Below, in pieces: positions 5,503-9,518 of a stretch of 9,518 nucleotides of DNA. The notes under the pieces were generated by a model. That model searched no databases, was not told the DNA's origin, and saw only the letters and a program-made list of their open reading frames with translations. Position 1 is the first letter of the stretch; each line of letters begins with the position of its first letter. A program made the translations under genes and the position numbers. This stretch comes from Helicobacteraceae bacterium (GTDB lineage Bacteria > Campylobacterota > Campylobacteria > Campylobacterales > Sulfurimonadaceae). The stretch spans positions 1 to 9,518 of the forward strand of contig JALUKO010000200.1 in NCBI GenBank assembly GCA_027056525.1. The letters are read 5' to 3'.

Positions 5503-6351
5503 TTAGCTAACAGAAGTTGCGACTTCCAAATCCAGTGCTTTGAGCATCTCAAGATCTTTACTCATAACTCTACCACTCGTTGTTAAATAGTTTCCTATAA
5601 CGATAGAATTTGCTCCATAAGAGAAGATCTCATTTTGACGTTTTCCAAACATAAGTTCACGCCCTCCCGCTACCATAATTCGTTGTGCATCAGGGATCAT
5701 CTCACGTGTAAGTGTGATAAGGGAGAAAGCCTCATCAATGCTCAGGTTGTTGGGCTCCAGCTCCAGCGCTTCGTTATGGTGGTAAAAGTTTATGGGTACG
5801 GAGGTGGGTTTGAGTGTGTTGAGTGCTTCAAGCATCGAGACTCTATCTTCTTGTGTTTCACCAAGTCCAAAAATACCGCCACTTATAAGCACGAGTCCGG
5901 CTTCATTGACATTTTGGCATGTTGCATAACGTTCATCCCATGAGTGGGTCGTACAGATGTGAGGGTAGAACTCTTTGGAAGTCTCAAGGTTATGGTTGTA
6001 TGCTTTGATGCCAGCTTCTTTAAGTGTCAGAAGCTGCTCAAGTGTTGCCGTTCCGTTACAGGCTATGAGTCTAAGCTCTGGAACCTCTTGTGTAACTTTT
6101 TTTGCAACATTGCAAACAAACTCAAGTGTTTTGTCGTTGAGCCCTTTGTCCGCTGTGACCAGACAAAAACCGAGTGCTCCGCCATCCCTTGCTGTTGCGG
6201 CCTCTTGTAGGATGAGATCTATATCTTTGTGTTTGTAACGCTCTATATCCGCTTTGTAGCGTACACTTTGGGAACAAAACTTACAGTCCTCGTTACATGT
6301 GCCGCTGTTGATATTGCAGATGGAGCAGAGAAAGATTTTTTCATTTTTCAT
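5503..6351 (-). CDS. bioB: Biotin synthase BioB (radical SAM)
   Basis: The protein has 282 residues, the short form typical of Helicobacter and Campylobacter. BioB inserts sulfur into dethiobiotin, the last step of biotin synthesis. Cys19, Cys23 and Cys26 in GTCNEDCKFCSQS form the CxxxCxxC site for the SAM-binding [4Fe-4S] cluster. YNHNLETSKEFYPHICTTHSW (118-138) is the BioB-specific substrate/SAM segment. For the auxiliary [2Fe-2S] sulfur donor, Cys63 (GFCLVT), Cys98 (LIACNG) and Arg231 (VAGGRE) match E. coli Cys97, Cys128 and Arg260. The position of Cys188 (VCSGGI in E. coli) is Ile156 (LISGGIFGLGE), a notable loss of one ligand. The start ATG overlaps the upstream stop as ATGA, and AGAGGA lies just upstream. 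No other biotin gene is in the window, so the pathway must be completed elsewhere. The family is certain; normal activity is likely but not assured. Confidence 0.94.
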   Translation of the reverse strand: MKNEKIFLCSICNINSGTCNEDCKFCSQSVRYKADIERYKHKDIDLILQEAATARDGGALGFCLVTADKGLNDKTLEFVCNVAKKVTQEVPELRLIACNGTATLEQLLTLKEAGIKAYNHNLETSKEFYPHICTTHSWDERYATCQNVNEAGLVLISGGIFGLGETQEDRVSMLEALNTLKPTSVPINFYHHNEALELEPNNLSIDEAFSLITLTREMIPDAQRIMVAGGRELMFGKRQNEIFSYGANSIVIGNYLTTSGRVMSKDLEMLKALDLEVATSVS

Positions 6352-6869
6352 TTTTGGATCCTCTCGTATGAAAAGTGTTGGCTTTTGTACTTTTTGCTTT
6401 TGTTTTTTCTTGTATAGTAACTTAGCGAAAAATGAGTGTCACTGACTTCCAGAAGTACACATTCAGAAAGAGGTTTGCTTCTTGCGCAGATCTCACCAGG
6501 ATTTAAAAAAAGTGTTCCGTTTTTATAGTCACATTCAAATTCATGAGTATGCCCAAAAATCACTACATCAGCATCAGGTGCCATATAATAGGGCAGGTGC
6601 ATAAGCTTGAAGCGGGTGTTGGCAAGTTTGAAGTAATGAGGCTCCTGCACAAGGTTGTACTGCCTGTGGTAGTAGCCTAAATGGGCATCGTTATTGCCAT
6701 AAACGGCAATATATCTCAACCCACAGTTTTTGAGAAGTTCAAGGGTTTCAACCTCTACAATGTCGCCTGCATGAATAATAAACTCTGCACCGTTTGCTAT
6801 AAGCATGTTCAGTGCATCATGGGTTTTTTTGACTTTGGTATGTGTGTCTGAAATGATCCCTATTTTCAT
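6348..6869 (-). CDS. Metallophosphoesterase, YfcE/MJ0936 type
   Basis: The protein has 173 residues and is a complete small calcineurin-like phosphoesterase. The dinuclear metal site is visible in order: SDTH (Asp8, His10), HAGD (Asp36), YGNND (Asn60), MHLPYY (His91, where many relatives have THGH) and FGHTH (His106, His108). NPGE (123-126) takes the place of the common NPGS near the end of the domain, and a basic tail (RKNKSKKYKSQ) follows. Family members are Mn2+- or Ni2+-dependent cytosolic phosphodiesterases active on test substrates such as bis-p-nitrophenyl phosphate, and their natural substrates are mostly unknown. The ATG uses a GAGGAG site lying in the last codons of topA, 10 bases upstream. 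The stop codon overlaps the bioB start by four bases. No substrate can be named. Confidence 0.9.
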   Translation of the reverse strand: MKIGIISDTHTKVKKTHDALNMLIANGAEFIIHAGDIVEVETLELLKNCGLRYIAVYGNNDAHLGYYHRQYNLVQEPHYFKLANTRFKLMHLPYYMAPDADVVIFGHTHEFECDYKNGTLFLNPGEICARSKPLSECVLLEVSDTHFSLSYYTRKNKSKKYKSQHFSYERIQK

Positions 6870-6874
6870 AAAAG

Positions 6875-9091
6875 CTATTCTCCTCTTGGAGTTCTTGCCT
6901 TACATTTGACACATTCATATACTTCTTTGTTTCTGTAGGTTCTCTCGGCTAAAACACCGTTGCAATCTTCTTCTTTACATTTGATGGTAGTTGGTTCAAA
7001 CTTGGAGATAAACTTACACTCAGGGTAGTTCTCACAACCCCAAAATGCCCCTCTGCGGGATTGTTTATAAACAAGTTTCCCTCCACACTCGGGACAAGGT
7101 GTTTGAGAAGTTTTTGTTTCACTCTCAAGGCTTTTCGTATTTTTACAATCAGGGTAACCGCTACACGCTAAAAATTTACCGTTACGCCCATTTTTAACGA
7201 TCATCTCCTTGCCGCATTTGTCACACTTCTCATCTGAGACCTCTTGTTTTACCTCTACTGCATTACCCTCTTCATCGATCTGCTCTGTGTACTTACACTT
7301 AGGAAAACCGCTACAAGCGATGAAGTTCCCGTATCTTCCAGAACGCAGTAAAAGCTCTTCACCACATTTTGGGCAAGCTCTTCCAAGGGGTTTGGCAAGT
7401 TTGAGTGAAACGATTTTTTCTTTACCCTCTTCGATCTGTTTCATAAACGGGAAATAAAAATCACTCAGAAGCTTCTGCCAGTCATTTTTCCCTTCTGCCA
7501 CTTCATCGAGCTTCTCTTCCATATTTGCCGTAAAAGAGACATCAACAATGTTTGCAAAGTTTTTTTCCAAAATATCAGTTACTGTAAATGCCATCTCTGT
7601 AGGGATGATCTGTTTCTTCTCTATGGTCACATAGGTACGTCCACTGAGTGTTGCGATGGTCGGTGCATAGGTAGATGGACGACCGATCCCTTCTGATTCT
7701 AGTTTTTTGATAAGGGAGGCTTCTGAGTAGCGAGCCGGTGGCTCTGTAAAGTGTTGCTCCGCTTTTACAGACTGTATCTGTGCTTTTTGACCCTCTTTGA
7801 GTATAGGAAGCAGTTTGTCTTTGTCTTCTGTTCCTGTAAGCGCATAAAAACCGTCAAATATCAGTTTTCTGCCACTTGCTCTGTATTCGTTTTCATTACC
7901 GCTGAAAGTGATACTTTGTTGTTCAAAAATAGCATCGTTCATCTGACAAGACATAAAACGCTCATAAATAAGACGGTAGAGTTTGATCTCATCTGCTTTT
8001 AAAAACGATTGGGCAACTTCTGGAGTAAAACTTAGCATAGTGGGGCGAATAGCTTCGTGCGCTTCTTGTGCCCCTTTTGCTTTTTTATTGTATGTTTTTG
8101 CTTTTGCCGGTAAATACTTTTCACCAAATCGTGTTTTTATCTCTTCTCTGACCGCTTCAACAGCCTCTTTTGCTAGGTTAAGTGAGTCTGTTCTCATATA
8201 TGTTATAACCCCCGATGTGCCATCTGGAGTTTTTACACCTTCATATAGGGATTGTGCTACCATCATTGTTTTTTTCGGAGTAAAGCCGAGTTTGCTAGAT
8301 GCCGTTTGTTGCAGAGTTGATGTCATAAATGGTGGAGGGGTTGAGCTTTTTCTCTGTTTTGTTTCTATTTTTGAAATAACAAAACTATCAGACTCTACAC
8401 TCTGTACTATACCCTTTGCCTGTGCCTCATTAGCGATGGAGAGTTTGGAAAGTTTCTCTCCCTTATGCTTTGTAAGTGTTGCATCTATGTCTTTTTTAAA
8501 AACGCTGTCTATGCTCCAGTACTCCTGTGGAACAAATGCTCTGATCTCTCTTTCCCGATCTACTACAAGTTTTAGAGTAGATGACTGAACACGTCCGCCT
8601 GAGAGTCCTTTTTGAATCTTTGAACTTAAAAGAGGGGAAAGCTTATAGCCTACAACACGGTCAAGTATGCGTCTGGCTTGTTGGGCATTTACCATGTCCA
8701 TATCTATTGTACGTGCTTCTTCAAGTGCGTGCTTGATCGCTGTTTTTGTGATCTCATGAAAAACAATACGTGGAAGTTCCTGAGGGTCTTTTTTTATAGC
8801 ATGGGCAATATGCCAACCGATAGCTTCACCTTCGCGGTCCTCATCGGTCGCGATATAGATCGTTTGTGCTTTTTTTGCTTTTTCTTTGATCTCTTTTACT
8901 GTGGGAGCATTCTCTTTTGCAACACTGTATGTAGGTATGAGATGGTGAGTTTGTTCATCAACACTAATCCCAAAGCGTGATTTTGGTAGATCTCGTATGT
9001 GCCCTTTAGAAGCAATAACTTCATATCCTTTACCTAAAAAGTTTTTAATAGTCCTTGCTTTAGCGGGTGATTCGACGATAATTAAGTTCAA
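6875..9091 (-). CDS. topA: DNA topoisomerase I (type IA)
   Basis: The protein has 738 residues and relaxes negative supercoils by passing a strand through a transient single-strand break. The Toprim domain opens with NLIIVESPAKARTI (Glu7) and holds TDEDREGE (Asp83, Asp85, Glu87) for Mg2+. SGGRVQSSTLKLVVDRE (164-180) is the conserved gate segment. The catalytic Tyr298 is in GVITYMRTDSL, HEAIRPT lies at 345-351, and GIGRPSTYAPTIATL is at 468-482. Four C-terminal zinc ribbons follow, with cysteines 573/576/593/599, 623/626/643/649, 666/669/686/692 and 705/710/727/730. The start is TTG at 9089-9091: AGGAAG lies 5 bases upstream and an in-frame TAG at 9101-9103 excludes any longer form. It heads a five-gene cluster and diverges from a flagellin gene, an arrangement I recall from H. 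pylori (flaB-topA). Confidence 0.97.
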   Translation of the reverse strand: MNLIIVESPAKARTIKNFLGKGYEVIASKGHIRDLPKSRFGISVDEQTHHLIPTYSVAKENAPTVKEIKEKAKKAQTIYIATDEDREGEAIGWHIAHAIKKDPQELPRIVFHEITKTAIKHALEEARTIDMDMVNAQQARRILDRVVGYKLSPLLSSKIQKGLSGGRVQSSTLKLVVDREREIRAFVPQEYWSIDSVFKKDIDATLTKHKGEKLSKLSIANEAQAKGIVQSVESDSFVISKIETKQRKSSTPPPFMTSTLQQTASSKLGFTPKKTMMVAQSLYEGVKTPDGTSGVITYMRTDSLNLAKEAVEAVREEIKTRFGEKYLPAKAKTYNKKAKGAQEAHEAIRPTMLSFTPEVAQSFLKADEIKLYRLIYERFMSCQMNDAIFEQQSITFSGNENEYRASGRKLIFDGFYALTGTEDKDKLLPILKEGQKAQIQSVKAEQHFTEPPARYSEASLIKKLESEGIGRPSTYAPTIATLSGRTYVTIEKKQIIPTEMAFTVTDILEKNFANIVDVSFTANMEEKLDEVAEGKNDWQKLLSDFYFPFMKQIEEGKEKIVSLKLAKPLGRACPKCGEELLLRSGRYGNFIACSGFPKCKYTEQIDEEGNAVEVKQEVSDEKCDKCGKEMIVKNGRNGKFLACSGYPDCKNTKSLESETKTSQTPCPECGGKLVYKQSRRGAFWGCENYPECKFISKFEPTTIKCKEEDCNGVLAERTYRNKEVYECVKCKARTPRGE

Positions 9092-9111
9092 ATAGTCTTC
9101 CTATATATAGT

Positions 9112-9117
9112 AGTATA
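9112..9117 (-). promoter_or_regulatory. Likely -10 box of the topA operon
   Basis: TATACT on the minus strand lies 20 bases upstream of the TTG start, giving a leader of about 14 bases with the AGGAAG site inside it. A TATATA directly downstream (about 9102-9108) is an alternative. No clear -35 is present. The A-tracts at 9143-9175 could help as an upstream element. Confidence 0.5.
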
Positions 9118-9187
9118 GTTTTTTTAGTTTCGCAAGTGTAGCAAAAAAAGATAAAAAGATAAAATATAAAAAAGTTACAAAATTTTC

Positions 9188-9214
9188 TAAAGTTATTTTT
9201 TTTCTTACCGATCT
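9188..9214 (+). promoter_or_regulatory. Sigma-28 (FliA) flagellar promoter
   Basis: TAAA at 9188-9191, exactly 15 bases, then ACCGATCT at 9207-9214. This fits the sigma-28 consensus TAAA-N15-GCCGATAA, with the CCGAT core intact. It is correctly placed about 80 bases before a flagellin ATG, with transcription expected to start near 9221. This predicts control by FliA and its anti-sigma factor FlgM, neither of which is in the window. Confidence 0.85.
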
Positions 9215-9226
9215 AGTTAACATCAA

Positions 9227-9238
9227 GGCAAGGAAGCC
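9227..9238 (+). promoter_or_regulatory. Hairpin with AAGGA in the loop: candidate CsrA site in the flagellin leader
   Basis: GGC-AAGGAA-GCC forms a small stem-loop at the predicted 5' end of the flagellin mRNA and can be extended by ATC/GAT pairing (9222-9224 with 9241-9243 region) around unpaired A residues. A GGA in a hairpin loop is the classic CsrA binding element. A second AAGGA lies in the ribosome binding site at 9282-9286. CsrA repression of flagellin translation, relieved by FliW, is known in C. jejuni and Bacillus. The call here is from sequence pattern. Confidence 0.6.
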
Positions 9239-9256
9239 AAGATAAAAAAACTTAAA

Positions 9257-9273
9257 AAGAGCGAAAGGCTCTT
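9257..9273 (+). promoter_or_regulatory. Second hairpin in the flagellin leader
   Basis: AAGAGC-GAAAG-GCTCTT gives a perfect six-base-pair stem with a five-base loop, ending 7 bases before the AAAGGA ribosome binding site. It has no T tract and so is not a terminator of the usual kind. It may stabilise the mRNA or keep the ribosome binding site open. The role is inferred. Confidence 0.5.
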
Positions 9274-9280
9274 CCATAGA

Positions 9281-9286
9281 AAAGGA
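9281..9286 (+). promoter_or_regulatory. Flagellin ribosome binding site
   Basis: AAAGGA with 6 bases to ATG 9293 is an ideal placement for a highly expressed gene. It also contains an AAGGA that could serve as the second CsrA contact. Confidence 0.8.
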
Positions 9287-9292
9287 TTTATT

Positions 9293-9518
9293 ATGGGATT
9301 TAGAATTAATACAAACGTTGGTGCGATGAATGCGCACATGTACTCAAGTCAAAATAATGTTGCTTTAGACAAAAGTTTAGCTTCACTTTCGTCAGGTCTT
9401 CGTATCAATAAAGCTGCGGATGATTCAGCAGGTCTTGCAATAGCTAACAAACTCTCAGCTCAGTCAAACGGTCTTGGTCAGGCTATAAGAAATGCAAATG
9501 ACGGTATCGGTCTTGTTC
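9293..9518 (+). CDS. Flagellin, N-terminal part (runs off the right edge)
   Basis: 75 complete codons are visible. The protein begins MGFRINTNVGAMNAHMYSSQ, the campylobacterial flagellin start; SLASLSSGLRINKAADDSAG (28-47) and LAIANKLSAQSNGLGQAIRN (48-67) then NANDGIGL are the conserved D0/D1 helices that pack inside the filament and are also recognised for export. There is no cleaved signal peptide; flagellins leave through the flagellar type III apparatus. The variable surface domain and the C-terminal helices are outside the window. Transcription from the sigma-28 promoter marks it as a late flagellar gene. Whether it is the major or a minor flagellin (flaA or flaB type) cannot be decided, so no symbol is given. 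Within the Campylobacterota a sigma-28 promoter points to the major FlaA type, although topA adjacency recalls H. pylori flaB. Confidence 0.96.
   Translation, partial: MGFRINTNVGAMNAHMYSSQNNVALDKSLASLSSGLRINKAADDSAGLAIANKLSAQSNGLGQAIRNANDGIGLV

Larger units (their letters stand above)
3932..9091 (-). other. Putative five-gene operon: topA, phosphodiesterase, bioB, antiporter, AMMECR1-like gene
   Basis: Five same-strand genes follow each other with gaps of 5, -4 (ATGA overlap), 21 and 29 bases. The phosphodiesterase ribosome binding site GAGGAG lies inside the last codons of topA, and the bioB site AGAGGA inside the last codons of the phosphodiesterase gene, which suggests coupled translation. 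No terminator-like hairpin with a T tract was seen between them. The products share no pathway, so this looks like a housekeeping transcript driven by the topA promoter. Single transcription is inferred from spacing. Confidence 0.65.

Noticed and set aside
7983..8588. 201-codon open frame on the plus strand opposite topA
   Set aside because: It lies wholly antisense to the conserved core of topoisomerase I, shows no family motif, and is explained as a shadow of topA codon use.
9145..9160. Tandem AAAAAGAT x2 between topA and flagellin
   Set aside because: Two 8-base units in an A-rich stretch are expected by chance in this composition; no operator function can be supported.
9101..9337. Minus-strand open frame of 78 codons across the topA-flagellin intergenic region
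   Set aside because: It covers the sigma-28 promoter, the flagellin leader and the flagellin start, and its protein is low-complexity and phenylalanine-rich with no recognisable domain.

Overview
The window looks like chromosomal DNA of a free-living campylobacterium (Campylobacterota, formerly Epsilonproteobacteria; a Sulfurimonas/Sulfuricurvum/Sulfurovum-type organism is my best guess). The reasons are the AT-rich and very compact layout, the MGFRINTN flagellin N-terminus, a 282-residue biotin synthase of the short Helicobacter/Campylobacter type, a DNA topoisomerase I with four C-terminal zinc ribbons, and the joining of flagellin, topA and bioB. From memory, flaB-topA is adjacent in H. 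pylori and topA-bioB in C. jejuni. I see no mobile element, CRISPR array, tRNA or rRNA. The window is ordinary core chromosome with some unusual proteins and one well-formed regulatory leader.

Layout. Positions 1-520 (minus) hold the N-terminal 173 codons of a class I SAM methyltransferase that runs off the left edge and diverges from a ketopantoate-reductase-family gene (578-1456, plus) across a shared palindromic -10 region. That gene converges, with a 15-base overlap, on an OmpA-family envelope protein with three thrombospondin type 3 repeats (1442-2221, minus). A divergent intergenic region of 161 bases separates the OmpA gene from msrA (2383-2910, plus). Next comes a flavin-dependent, TrxR/YpdA-like oxidoreductase without a CxxC motif (2970-3935, plus), which has its own extended -10 promoter.

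From 3932 to 9091 five minus-strand genes are closely packed and probably form one transcript. In transcription order they are topA (TTG start), a YfcE/MJ0936-type phosphodiesterase, bioB, a CPA2-type cation/proton antiporter membrane protein, and a short diverged AMMECR1-like protein. Its last gene and the plus-strand oxidoreductase gene end in interlocking TAG stops inside one CTAG.

The right end (9092-9518) is a divergent regulatory region followed by the first 75 codons of a flagellin. The flagellin has a textbook sigma-28 promoter and a leader with an AAGGA-in-loop hairpin plus an AAGGA in the ribosome binding site, the arrangement expected for CsrA (CsrA-FliW) control.

The points most worth a second look are: the flagellin leader; a biotin synthase in which the third [2Fe-2S]-ligand cysteine (E. 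coli Cys188) is Ile; a half-length AMMECR1-like protein that has lost the LRGCIG signature; an antiporter with Gly-Glu where CPA2 proteins usually have an Asp pair or Gln-Asp; and a ketopantoate-reductase homologue without two substrate-binding Asn residues. No wholly new system is evident.
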